Source: Candidatus Mcinerneyibacterium aminivorans (GTDB taxonomy: Bacteria; Macinerneyibacteriota; Macinerneyibacteria; Macinerneyibacteriales; Macinerneyibacteriaceae). From it: DNA of 22,969 bases. Shown here piece by piece: positions 7,273 to 15,074 of the stretch. The DNA lies in assembly GCA_008086245.1 (NCBI GenBank), contig VSIX01000016.1, positions 1 through 22,969 of the forward strand. Reading direction: 5' to 3'. The stretch's first letter is position 1. The number at the start of each line of letters is the position of its first letter. A program made the translations under genes and the position numbers. Below the pieces are notes generated by a model. The model was not told where the DNA came from. It saw only the letters and a program-made list of their open reading frames with translations, and ran no database searches.

Positions 7273-8127
7273 ATGAGAATAACAAAGTATATCTCAAAGA
7301 TTAGAGAAATAGTAAATAATGAGAAGATGAGGGGAAACAGTATCGGTTTTGTTCCCACAATGGGTTTTCTGCATGAGGGACATCTTTCTCTTATCCGAGA
7401 ATCTGTAAAAAATGAGGATTTTACGATTGTTTCCATATATGTGAACCCCACACAGTTTGCCCCCGATGAAGATTTTGAGGAATATCCAAGGGATATCGAG
7501 AGGGATATAAAAATGTGTGAAAAGGAGGGAGTTGATTTGATATTTTCTCCCGAGGATGAGACGATGTATCCGGAGGGGTTCCAGACCCATGTAATTCCGG
7601 GGGAGCTCAGCAATGTGTTATGCGGGGAGTCAAGACCTACTTTCTTTAGGGGGGTTTGTACCATAGTCACCAAACTGTTAAATATAGTTAGACCGCATAG
7701 AGCATATTTCGGGCAGAAAGATTATCAGCAGTATAAAATAATATCAAGAATGGTTAGAGATTTAAATATGCAGACAGAAATCAAAAGCTGTCCTATTATT
7801 AGGGAAAGCGATGGCCTGGCTATAAGTTCAAGAAATATGTATTTAAATTCAAAAGAAAGAAAAGAAGCAGCTTCCTTATATGAATCACTGCAGGCTGCAG
7901 AAAAAATGCTTAAAAACGGTATAAATGAATCTTCTAAAATAAAGGCTGAAATGAAAAAAATAATTGAAGCAAAAGACACAACAGAAATAGATTATATATC
8001 AATTGTTAATGAAAAGAATTTAAAATCCATTTCGGATATTTCAAAGGCCGATAAAATTTTGATTGCTCTGGCAGTGTATGTTGGCAGGGCGAGATTAATA
8101 GATAATATGGTTTGGGTAGTAGATTAA
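7273..8127 (+). CDS. panC: Pantoate--beta-alanine ligase (pantothenate synthetase)
   Basis: PanC joins pantoate and beta-alanine with ATP to give pantothenate. The adenylyl-binding His-x-x-His motif is His-Glu-Gly-His (residues 34-37) in Pro-Thr-Met-Gly-Phe-Leu-His-Glu-Gly-His. Also present are Val-Asn-Pro-Thr-Gln-Phe, Phe-Gly-Gln-Lys-Asp-Tyr-Gln-Gln and the Ile-Ser-Ser-Arg-Asn loop. Length (284) is standard. AGGAG precedes the ATG by seven bases. It follows panB by eight bases, and its TAA shares one base with the next start (TAATG). No panD (aspartate decarboxylase) or ketopantoate reductase is in the window, so beta-alanine and the reductase step come from elsewhere. Confidence 0.96.
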   Translation: MRITKYISKIREIVNNEKMRGNSIGFVPTMGFLHEGHLSLIRESVKNEDFTIVSIYVNPTQFAPDEDFEEYPRDIERDIKMCEKEGVDLIFSPEDETMYPEGFQTHVIPGELSNVLCGESRPTFFRGVCTIVTKLLNIVRPHRAYFGQKDYQQYKIISRMVRDLNMQTEIKSCPIIRESDGLAISSRNMYLNSKERKEAASLYESLQAAEKMLKNGINESSKIKAEMKKIIEAKDTTEIDYISIVNEKNLKSISDISKADKILIALAVYVGRARLIDNMVWVVD

Positions 8128-9653
8128 TGATAAGCAAAGTCAAGTCGGCCGGTTTTATAGGTATAAATTCGTTTCTAGTTACTATTGAATCATCAATTTC
8201 AAAGGGTATTCCTTCTTTTACAATTGTTGGTTTTACCGACACTGTAACAAAGGAAAGCAAGGAAAGAATCCGGGTAGCCTTTGAAAATTCAGGAATAAAG
8301 TTTTTAAACAAGAAAGTTGTTGTAAATCTTGCTCCTGCAGATTTCAAAAAAGAGGGAGCACTTTATGATTTACCTATAGCAGTTTCTCTTTTATCGGCAA
8401 TGGATGTTATTGATAAAGACCCGGATGATTATCTTGTTGTGGGAGAACTATCCCTTGATGGTTCCATAAGGGAAGTAAAAGGGATTCTTCCAATTGCGGA
8501 GTTTGCAAGAAGGAAAAACCTGAGTTTAATATGCCCGCATGGCAATAAAAAAGAAGCAGCTTTTGTGGATAATCTGGATATTTATCCGGTTCAAAATATT
8601 AATGAAGTAATAGATTTTTTAAACGGCGAAAATGAAATAAACCCTTACAGGCTGGATAAAGAGGTTTTTTTCCAGAAAAGAGATAAAGAACTTCTTGATT
8701 TCAAAGAAGTAAGAGGGCTGCCTTTAGCCAAAAGGGCAGTAGAAATATCAGTTTCTGGAAGGCATAATATCTTAATGGTTGGACCTCCGGGAACCGGGAA
8801 AACTATGATAGCCAAGAGAATCCCTTCAATTTTACCACTTCTGTCGAGAAAAGAAGCTCTTGAAGTTACCAAAGTTTACAGTGTTGCGGGGCTGCTTCCT
8901 GAGAAAGATCCGGTGGTTGTTAATAGACCCTTTCGGGATCCCCACCATACCGTTAGTGATATAGGATTGATAGGAGGAGGAAGAAACCCAAATCCCGGTG
9001 AGATCAGTCTTGCTCATAAAGGGGTGCTTTTTCTGGATGAGATGCCCGAATTTAAGAAAAACAGCATAGAAGTATTACGGCAGCCGATAGAAGATAGCAA
9101 TATAATTATTACCAGAGCGGATTATACGGTTAAATATCCCTCCGATTTTTTGCTTGTTGGGGCAATGAATCCCTGTCCATGCGGTTATCTGGGGGATGAT
9201 GAAAAGGAATGCAGTTGTTCACAAAGCGATATCCGGAGATATAAGAGAAAGCTTTCAGGACCTATACTTGATAGGATTGATTTACAGGTTGAAGTTCCGA
9301 GGTCTTCATATGATGAGTTAAAAGGAAACTGGGACGAAGAGAGTTCAAAAAAAATTAGAAGCAGGGTAAAGGAAGTACAGAAAATTCAAAAGAAAAGATT
9401 TAGAAACGAGAAGATTAATTATAATGCCGAAATGAGTTCATCGCTTGTGAAAAAATACTGCAAATTAACAGATTCTGCAGAAAGTATTTTTAAAGATGCC
9501 ATTGAGGAGTATTCTTTATCTGCAAGATCTTATTTTAGAATATTGAAAGTTGGTAGAACTATAGCGGATATGGAAAAAAATAAAAAAATTAAGGTTGATA
9601 ACATAGCTGAAGCAATTCAATATAGACGTGGTATGAATGAATCATTTATGTAA
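8127..9653 (+). CDS. comM: ComM/YifB family AAA+ ATPase (Mg-chelatase-like)
   Basis: This 508-residue protein belongs to the ComM/YifB family. In naturally transformable bacteria ComM is a hexameric helicase that promotes branch migration during integration of incoming DNA; YifB homologues are widespread and also occur in species not known to transform. The N-terminal domain (about 1-165) has the typical Gly-Ile-Pro-Ser-Phe-Thr-Ile-Val-Gly segment. Walker A is Gly-Pro-Pro-Gly-Thr-Gly-Lys-Thr (219-226) and Walker B is Val-Leu-Phe-Leu-Asp-Glu (300-305). A Cys-rich loop (Cys-Pro-Cys-Gly...Cys-Ser-Cys) follows. I chose the ATG at 8127 over an in-frame TTG at 8112 because it overlaps the panC stop (TAATG) and starts with the usual Met-(x)-Ser-Lys-Val strand. 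The neighbouring pan genes give no functional link. Confidence 0.95.
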   Translation: MISKVKSAGFIGINSFLVTIESSISKGIPSFTIVGFTDTVTKESKERIRVAFENSGIKFLNKKVVVNLAPADFKKEGALYDLPIAVSLLSAMDVIDKDPDDYLVVGELSLDGSIREVKGILPIAEFARRKNLSLICPHGNKKEAAFVDNLDIYPVQNINEVIDFLNGENEINPYRLDKEVFFQKRDKELLDFKEVRGLPLAKRAVEISVSGRHNILMVGPPGTGKTMIAKRIPSILPLLSRKEALEVTKVYSVAGLLPEKDPVVVNRPFRDPHHTVSDIGLIGGGRNPNPGEISLAHKGVLFLDEMPEFKKNSIEVLRQPIEDSNIIITRADYTVKYPSDFLLVGAMNPCPCGYLGDDEKECSCSQSDIRRYKRKLSGPILDRIDLQVEVPRSSYDELKGNWDEESSKKIRSRVKEVQKIQKKRFRNEKINYNAEMSSSLVKKYCKLTDSAESIFKDAIEEYSLSARSYFRILKVGRTIADMEKNKKIKVDNIAEAIQYRRGMNESFM

Positions 9654-9678
9654 ATAATAAAAAAATAGGGAGGTTTAT

Positions 9679-10752
9679 ATGAAGGTACTTGCAATAAATC
9701 CCGGTTCGACTTCTACAAAACTGGCGATATATGAAAATGAGAGTTCACTTTTAGAAGAAACTGTAAGACATGATTCAAAAAAGGTAAAATCCTATGATAA
9801 AGTTGTTGATCAATTTGATTTTAGAAAAAATATAATTGAAAAAACTCTAAAGGATAAAGGATTTTCACTAAATGATCTAGATGCAGTTGTTGGAAGGGGC
9901 GGCCTAATGAAACCGATTGAGGGCGGTGTTTATAAAGTTAATGATAAAATGCTGGATGATTTATCCGATAAAAGTTTATGGGGCAGGGAGCATGCTTCCA
10001 ATCTTGGTGCCTTTATTTCAAAAGCAATAGGGGATGAATACAATATTCCATCTTTTATTGCTGATCCGGTGACAGTAGATGAGATGAAAGATATTGCTAG
10101 AATATCAGGTGTTCCTGAAATCAAAAGGGTTTCTTTGTTTCATGCTTTAAACATCAGAAAATGTATAAGGGAAACTGCCGAAAAACTTGGAAAAGAGAAG
10201 GAAGATTGTAATTTTGTTGTTATGCATATGGGCGGTGGAATCTCTGTTGTAGCGGTTGAGAACGGTAAATGTGTGGATGTTAACAATGCCCTTTTAGGAA
10301 TGGGACCGTTTTCCCCCCAGAGGGCAGGAGCGCTGCCTATAGGTGATTTAATAAATATGTGCTATAGCGGAGAATATACAAAGGATGAACTGGAATATAA
10401 ATTAGTTAAAAATAGCGGATTAATAGGGTATACCGGAACGGATAACGGCTCCGAGCTCGAAAAGAGAGCAGGAAACGGCGATAAGGAAGCCGAAGAAGCA
10501 TTAAAGGCGATGGGTTATACCATAGTGAAAGAAGCGGGAGCAATGGCTGCAGCTATAAAGGGAGAGGTTGATGCCGTTATTTATACAGGTGGACTGGTAT
10601 ATGCAGAAGAGATATTGATGCCTTATATTAAAGAACATCTCAAGTATCTGGGCGAATCTATAGAATATCCCGGAGAAAAGGAGATGGAGGCATTAGCAGA
10701 AGCAGGTATGATGGTGCTGGAAGGTAAAGAAGAACCAAAAGAATATATTTAA
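9679..10752 (+). CDS. buk: Butyrate kinase
   Basis: Butyrate kinase (ASKHA fold, acetokinase family) transfers phosphate from butyryl-phosphate to ADP, giving butyrate and ATP. The N-terminal phosphate loop is Asn-Pro-Gly-Ser-Thr-Ser-Thr-Lys. Val-Val-Gly-Arg-Gly-Gly, His-Met-Gly-Gly-Gly-Ile-Ser-Val, Gly-Pro-Phe-Ser-Pro-Gln-Arg-Ala-Gly and Tyr-Thr-Gly-Gly-Leu all fit the butyrate rather than the acetate kinase branch. Length (357) is right. GGGAGG precedes the ATG. It sits 25 bases after comM and 21 before ptb; together they form a butyryl-CoA to butyrate energy-conserving module. Branched-chain acyl substrates (isobutyrate, isovalerate) are also possible for this family. Confidence 0.95.
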   Translation: MKVLAINPGSTSTKLAIYENESSLLEETVRHDSKKVKSYDKVVDQFDFRKNIIEKTLKDKGFSLNDLDAVVGRGGLMKPIEGGVYKVNDKMLDDLSDKSLWGREHASNLGAFISKAIGDEYNIPSFIADPVTVDEMKDIARISGVPEIKRVSLFHALNIRKCIRETAEKLGKEKEDCNFVVMHMGGGISVVAVENGKCVDVNNALLGMGPFSPQRAGALPIGDLINMCYSGEYTKDELEYKLVKNSGLIGYTGTDNGSELEKRAGNGDKEAEEALKAMGYTIVKEAGAMAAAIKGEVDAVIYTGGLVYAEEILMPYIKEHLKYLGESIEYPGEKEMEALAEAGMMVLEGKEEPKEYI

Positions 10753-10773
10753 CAAAATAATTAGGAGGTTATA

Positions 10774-11676
10774 ATGATTGAAAGTTTTAAGACACTTGAA
10801 AAACAGGCAAAAAATGAAAAATCAAAGAGGGTGGCAGTAGCAAATGCCGAAGAAGCGGATGTTTTAACTGCCATAGTTAATGCAGCTAATCAAAATATAG
10901 TAAAACCCGTACTTGTAGGAAATGAAGAGGGGATTAAGAAACTGGCAGAAGAGGAAGGTCTCGATATATCATCATATCGCATCGTTGATGTAGAAAGAGA
11001 TGAAAAAGAGATTTCAAAAAAGGCAGTTGAGCTGGTTAAAAAAAATGAAGCAGACCTTTTAATGAAGGGAAAAGTTTCTACATCCTACCTTATGAAAGCT
11101 GTACTTGATAAAGAAAAAGGTCTAAGAGGGGGCGGGGTGCTGTCCCATTTAACACTTATGGAAATAAAAAAATACCACAAGTTCTTAATAATAACGGATG
11201 CAGCGGTAACCATCAGTCCCGATTTAAAACAGAAGATTGGATTAATTAACAATGCGGTTTATGCTGCAAAAAAACTGGGAATAGAGAAACCAAAAGTTGG
11301 GGTTGTCGGTGTAGTTGAAAAGGTCAATCCCGAAGTCATGCCTACTACAGAGGATGCAGCTCTTCTATCAAAAATGAATGATAGGGGACAGATTAAAGAT
11401 TGTATTGTAGATGGACCCTTTGCACTTGATAATGCTATTTCCGAAAAAAGCTGCCGGGTAAAAGGAATTAAAACAGATGTTGGTGGAGATGCAGATATTT
11501 TATTGCTTCCCAATATTGAAGCAGCAAATATAATGTATAAAACAATTGCCTATCTGACCGATAATGATATGGCCGGTGTTATTATGGGAGCACAGGTCCC
11601 TATAATACTAACCTCAAGGTCCGATAAGGATAGAATTAAGTATTTATCCATTTTAACGGGAGTGTCAATGGTGTAA
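10774..11676 (+). CDS. ptb: Phosphate butyryltransferase (phosphotransbutyrylase)
   Basis: Ptb converts butyryl-CoA and phosphate to butyryl-phosphate, the substrate of the kinase encoded just upstream. The 300-residue length and sequence fit the phosphate acetyl/butyryltransferase family: Leu-Leu-Met-Lys-Gly-Lys-Val-Ser-Thr, Gly-Gly-Gly-Val-Leu-Ser-His-Leu, Ile-Ile-Thr-Asp-Ala-Ala-Val-Thr-Ile, Gly-Pro-Phe-Ala-Leu-Asp-Asn-Ala and the late Ile-Leu-Thr-Ser-Arg-Ser-Asp segment. A strong TTAGGAGG site precedes the ATG. The gene ends directly at a perfect terminator stem whose first bases include the stop codon. Gene order buk then ptb is the reverse of the ptb-buk order in Clostridium acetobutylicum. 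No butyryl-CoA dehydrogenase or crotonase genes are in the window. Confidence 0.95.
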   Translation: MIESFKTLEKQAKNEKSKRVAVANAEEADVLTAIVNAANQNIVKPVLVGNEEGIKKLAEEEGLDISSYRIVDVERDEKEISKKAVELVKKNEADLLMKGKVSTSYLMKAVLDKEKGLRGGGVLSHLTLMEIKKYHKFLIITDAAVTISPDLKQKIGLINNAVYAAKKLGIEKPKVGVVGVVEKVNPEVMPTTEDAALLSKMNDRGQIKDCIVDGPFALDNAISEKSCRVKGIKTDVGGDADILLLPNIEAANIMYKTIAYLTDNDMAGVIMGAQVPIILTSRSDKDRIKYLSILTGVSMV

Positions 11677-11712
11677 TCAAGAAAGCTTCTTTTAGCTTTC
11701 TTGATTTTTTTT
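11675..11712 (+). terminator. Rho-independent terminator after ptb
   Basis: A perfect 13-base-pair stem (11675-11687 with 11694-11706) with a 6-base loop is followed by an uninterrupted T run through 11712. The stem begins within the ptb stop codon. It closes the folK-to-ptb gene string. Confidence 0.93.
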
Positions 11713-11732
11713 CTTCAATTTGTTTTATATAA

Positions 11733-11741
11733 TGTTATACT
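11733..11741 (+). promoter_or_regulatory. Possible extended -10 promoter for the foldase gene
   Basis: TGTTATACT is an extended -10 box (TGn plus TATACT, five of six). No good -35 box lies at 16-18 bases; TTCAAT at 11714-11719 is a poor match. A start near 11748 would leave a leader of about 30 bases with AAAGGAGG before the ATG. An alternative TATAAT sits at 11728-11733. A promoter is expected here because a terminator lies just upstream. Confidence 0.4.
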
Positions 11742-11777
11742 TCTTCTACATCATTATCAATTAAAGGAGGATTATGT

Positions 11778-14534
11778 ATGCTTAATACTTTAAGATCAAA
11801 AAGAAAAGCAATTTTATGGGTGTTAGTAGTTGTTGGTGTTATTGCGTTTGTATTTTTTGGAGTCGGGGGAAGAGCCGCAGCTGGTGCTCAGGATTCAACA
11901 GTAGCAAAGGTCAATGGTGAAAAGATAGATTATAAAGAATTTTCTTCAATGTTTGAAAGAACATTTCAACAACAGCTCAAGATGTATGAGCAGTATACAG
12001 GGTATGTAAATGATAAAATGAAAGAGCAGCTCAGAAACCGTGTACAAAAAAGAGTTATAAATAATCTTGTTGATAGAAAACTTCTCTTGCAAAAGGCAAG
12101 AGAAATAGGTTTTCATGTCAGCGTTAATGAGATAAAAAACAATTTAAAGCAATATTCTGCTTTTCAGACCGATGGGGAGTTTGATGAATCAAAATGGAAT
12201 CAGTGGATACAAAATACCCCGGATGAATCTTTGAGCAGAGTTGAGAAATCTATAAAGGAAGATATCCTAATCCAGAAGATGGTGGAGTTCTTGAGCAGCA
12301 ATGTTTCCGTCAATTCTGAAGAAGTTAATGATTATTATTTAAAGCAAAACCAAAAGATCAGGTTTGATTATGCAGTTGCAAATATCAATGAATATATGGA
12401 GAAGATAGATGTAACGGATGAGGATTTAAAAAAATATTATGAGGAACAAAAAGAAAGTTACAGAGTTCCTGAAAAGGTCGATGTGAAATTTATAAGAATC
12501 AATCCATTTAACATTAAGGATAATTATGATATCCCCACTGAGGAGGCAAAAGCTTATTTTGATGAAAATAAAAAGGATTATCAGAGGGGAAAAGAAGTAA
12601 AAGTTCAGTATGTAAAGATTAATGCAAGACAATATTTTGATCGGGTAAATGCTACTCAGAATGAAATATACAATTATTACCAAAACAATAAGAAACAGTT
12701 TGTTATCGGTAAAAGAGTTGCCCTTGATGCAGTTACATTGAATGCAGAGGACTTTTATGATCAAATAGATGTTTCTGACAGTGAAGTTAAGAACTATTAT
12801 AAAGACAATAAAGAGGATTATAAAATAAAAGCCAAAGCGAGAGCAAAACATATATTATTCAGGTGGGATACAGAAGATGAAAAAAAGGAAAAGTATAAAA
12901 AAGCTAAAGAGGTTCTTAAAAAAATTGAAAGCGGTGAAGATTTTTCCGAGATGGCAGAAACCTATTCAGATGGACCTTCATCAAACCGCGGAGGAGATCT
13001 TGGTTATTTCAGCAGGGGAGAAATGGTTGAAAAATTTGAAGATGTCGTTTTTAATCAGCTTGAGAAAAATCAGGTAAGTGACATTGTAGAAACCAGATTT
13101 GGATACCACATAATCAAGCTTATTGATAAAGAAGATGCCCGCTATGCAGATTTAGAAGATAAATCTGTTTACAATTCCGTAGTAGAAAAAGTGAAAAACA
13201 GGAAAGCGAAGACAATATTGAAGGAAAAACAGGAAAGAATTTCTGATTTTATATCTACAAGCGGCAACCTGAAAAATCTTGCTGAAAACATGAATGCCGA
13301 TTTTGAAAGAACATCTTATTTAACTGAAGATGATTTTGCCAAAAAATACGGTAAAAACAGGGAGTTACTGAACAGTATTTTTTCACTTAAGGAAAACGAG
13401 GTATCTAATCCCTATATTGTTGATAATCAATTATATGTTTTTAAGCTAATAAATTTGCAGAAAAATTATACCAAAAGTCTTTCAAATCCGGATGTCAGAG
13501 AAAAGGTTGTACAGGAAGTTAAGAAACAGAAAGCTCTGGAAATGGCAAAAGAAAAGGCCCGGAATTATTATGAAAAGCTGGATGTCGCAGGAGTCGAAAA
13601 TTTCGAGGAAACGGTAAAACAAATGGGTGCAAAAGTTTATCCGACTGATTTCTTTGAAGCTAAAAGAAATGAATTTGTTCCCGGTATCGGAAGAAATTTT
13701 AATTTTATCAAGGCTGCATTCGGTCTTGATTACTCCAGTATTTCCAACCCGGTAAAAATAAATGACGGATATGTTATAATGAGACTGTTAAACAGCAGAG
13801 TTGGATATATCCCCACATATAATGAAGTTGCAGGTCAGGTTAAAGAAGATTTAAAAGTTCAGAAAGCTACCAAAAACATCGAAAAAATTGCTAAAAAAGT
13901 TAGGAAAAAAATTGAAAAAGAAGGTTTCGAGAATGATTTAGTTGAAAAATATAATATAAAGCCTGTTTCACAGAACGATGTAACTGAAGACAGCCTAAAC
14001 AAAATTGTAAGAGTGAGAAGGAAAAAAGACCTGGAAAAATTTAGGGAAAATATCTTTAATCTGGAGAAAAATAAAATATCCGATCCGGTATGGATGGAAA
14101 AAACCGCTTATATTTTTAAGGTGAATGATAAAAAGGAGTCTTATATTAAGCCTTTTGCACAGATAAAATCTGATTTGCTGGAAAAATATAAAAAAGAAAA
14201 AGCCAAAAATATGGCAATGAAAAATATTAAAGATGAAACTATGATGTCTGAGGGACCTATTGAAATAAGCGATAAGGCAAGCGATACATTTAATAAGACC
14301 CAGCTTCAAAAGATAGCAGACTCTCTTCAGCAGGGTAATAAAATTATAGAGGAAGGGTCCAGGATATATTATATAGAAAATATTGAAATCGATAAATCCG
14401 TCTATAAAAAGCTGAAAGAAGATAAATATCAGCAGATTAAAAAGAGACTGCTGAATGAAAAATCAAACAACTATGTTCAAAAATGGCTAAGCAATGTAAG
14501 GGATGAAAGCAGCATCAGAATATATTTAAATTAG
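11778..14534 (+). CDS. Very long PpiD/SurA-type membrane-anchored parvulin foldase
   Basis: This is a peptidyl-prolyl isomerase/chaperone of the PpiD-SurA group, anchored in the cytoplasmic membrane and facing outwards, where it would help exported proteins fold. The N-terminus has a basic stretch and one membrane segment (about residues 11-30), followed by a SurA-N-like domain (about 40-175). The parvulin domain spans about 353-450 (Ala-Lys-His-Ile-Leu-Phe ... Gly-Gly-Asp-Leu-Gly-Tyr-Phe ... Phe-Gly-Tyr-His-Ile-Ile-Lys). At 918 residues it is much longer than PpiD (about 620). The extra length comes from exact 40-residue repeats before the parvulin domain (starting at 212, 252, 292 and 332, with a shorter relative at about 177) and from several degenerate parvulin-half units after it (about 529-592, 643-703, 754-815, 837-905). 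AAAGGAGG precedes the ATG. It is a single-gene transcription unit between two terminators. Confidence 0.9.
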   Translation: MLNTLRSKRKAILWVLVVVGVIAFVFFGVGGRAAAGAQDSTVAKVNGEKIDYKEFSSMFERTFQQQLKMYEQYTGYVNDKMKEQLRNRVQKRVINNLVDRKLLLQKAREIGFHVSVNEIKNNLKQYSAFQTDGEFDESKWNQWIQNTPDESLSRVEKSIKEDILIQKMVEFLSSNVSVNSEEVNDYYLKQNQKIRFDYAVANINEYMEKIDVTDEDLKKYYEEQKESYRVPEKVDVKFIRINPFNIKDNYDIPTEEAKAYFDENKKDYQRGKEVKVQYVKINARQYFDRVNATQNEIYNYYQNNKKQFVIGKRVALDAVTLNAEDFYDQIDVSDSEVKNYYKDNKEDYKIKAKARAKHILFRWDTEDEKKEKYKKAKEVLKKIESGEDFSEMAETYSDGPSSNRGGDLGYFSRGEMVEKFEDVVFNQLEKNQVSDIVETRFGYHIIKLIDKEDARYADLEDKSVYNSVVEKVKNRKAKTILKEKQERISDFISTSGNLKNLAENMNADFERTSYLTEDDFAKKYGKNRELLNSIFSLKENEVSNPYIVDNQLYVFKLINLQKNYTKSLSNPDVREKVVQEVKKQKALEMAKEKARNYYEKLDVAGVENFEETVKQMGAKVYPTDFFEAKRNEFVPGIGRNFNFIKAAFGLDYSSISNPVKINDGYVIMRLLNSRVGYIPTYNEVAGQVKEDLKVQKATKNIEKIAKKVRKKIEKEGFENDLVEKYNIKPVSQNDVTEDSLNKIVRVRRKKDLEKFRENIFNLEKNKISDPVWMEKTAYIFKVNDKKESYIKPFAQIKSDLLEKYKKEKAKNMAMKNIKDETMMSEGPIEISDKASDTFNKTQLQKIADSLQQGNKIIEEGSRIYYIENIEIDKSVYKKLKEDKYQQIKKRLLNEKSNNYVQKWLSNVRDESSIRIYLN

Positions 14535-14563
14535 AATTAATCCTAAAATATAAAAATATTATA

Positions 14564-14600
14564 AAGGGCAGGTATTTTTACCTGTCCTTTTTTTATTTTT
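14564..14600 (+). terminator. Rho-independent terminator after the foldase gene
   Basis: An 11-base-pair stem with one G-T wobble (14564-14574 with 14579-14589) and a TTTT loop is followed by a T-rich run. It lies 30 bases after the foldase stop. Confidence 0.9.
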
Positions 14601-14601
14601 T

Positions 14602-14651
14602 ATCTGGTTCTAGTTCTGGTCCTGGTTCTAAAAATCTCTTTAGAGATTTTT
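14602..14651. repeat. Hexamer-hairpin module, copy 1
   Basis: ATCT is followed by four hexamers (GGTTCT, AGTTCT, GGTCCT, GGTTCT; 14606-14629). A perfect 9-base-pair hairpin follows: AAAAATCTC, loop TTTA, GAGATTTTT (14630-14651). The following DNA to about 14712 is a diverged match of the DNA after copy 2. Confidence 0.9.
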
Positions 14652-14717
14652 CATATTCCGGACTCTTTTTGTATGTCTTTTAAATTGTTTACTTCAAAGG
14701 AATTACATTTAGTTTTT

Positions 14718-14765
14718 ATCTGGTTCTAGTTCTGGTTCTGGTTCTAAAATCTCGTCAGAGATTTT
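14718..14765. repeat. Hexamer-hairpin module, copy 2
   Basis: ATCT is followed by four hexamers (GGTTCT, AGTTCT, GGTTCT, GGTTCT; 14722-14745) and an 8-base-pair hairpin AAAATCTC, loop GTCA, GAGATTTT (14746-14765). It lies 116 bases after copy 1, and the next 20 bases begin CATGTGCAGG. Confidence 0.9.
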
Positions 14766-14862
14766 CATGTGCAGGAATCTTCTGGCCTAACATTTAAGTC
14801 TTTTCTATTCGGAGGAATAACATTTAAACTTTGTGCTCTGTACAATGTGAGATGTAAATTGA

Positions 14863-14883
14863 AAAAATCACAAAGTGATTTTT
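14863..14883. repeat. Related hairpin with changed stem (ATCAC/GTGAT)
   Basis: AAAAATCAC, loop AAA, GTGATTTTT makes a perfect 9-base-pair stem. It has the same A-rich/T-rich arms as the module hairpins, but two stem pairs differ and both arms have changed together. It lies 117 bases after the copy 2 hairpin, at the same spacing as copies 1 and 2. No hexamer array precedes it. Confidence 0.75.
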
Positions 14884-14910
14884 AAGGCTCATTATGATGA
14901 AGCAAGCCTT
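14884..14910. repeat. Imperfect inverted repeat
   Basis: AAGGCT (14884-14889) and AGCCTT (14905-14910) are inverted, with an inner TCAT/ATGA pairing. It directly follows the ATCAC/GTGAT hairpin. Its function is unknown and there is no T run. Confidence 0.5.
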
Positions 14911-14916
14911 ACGGTG

Positions 14917-14947
14917 ATTGTCGATTTAGGATTTTCAATTGTCGATT
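14917..14947. repeat. Direct repeat ATTGTCGATT, two copies
   Basis: The ten-base sequence occurs at 14917-14926 and 14938-14947 with a period of 21 bases, two helical turns. That spacing would suit a protein binding one DNA face, but nothing else supports a role. Confidence 0.6.
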
Positions 14948-14993
14948 ATAAAAATTAATAATCATAAAAGAATGAGATTTAAATGTTTTTCTA

Positions 14994-15036
14994 ATACTCA
15001 TACTTATACTTATACTAAAAATCTCGCAAGAGATTT
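14994..15036. repeat. Hexamer-hairpin module, variant copy 3 (ATACTT array)
   Basis: This copy has a different hexamer array, ATACTC, ATACTT, ATACTT and a partial ATACT (14994-15016). It is followed by the same hairpin arms, AAATCTC, loop GCAA, GAGATTT (15019-15036). The flank at 15039-15056, CATGTGCAGG then TATCTTCT, matches the copy 2 flank with one change. Confidence 0.85.
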
Positions 15037-15074
15037 CCCATGTGCAGGTATCTTCTAGTATTTTTTTATTTTTT

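Noticed and set aside
7182-7673. 163-codon minus-strand frame opposite panB/panC
   Set aside because: Both plus-strand genes here are complete and well conserved; the antisense frame has no recognisable motif.
8112-8126. TTG at 8112 as start of the comM gene
   Set aside because: The in-frame ATG at 8127 overlaps the panC stop and gives the usual N-terminus; the TTG would add five residues from within panC with no ribosome site.
12877-13077. Small plus-strand reading frame inside the foldase gene
   Set aside because: It lies in another frame of a well-supported gene, is Lys-rich by composition and has no ribosome site or recognisable product.
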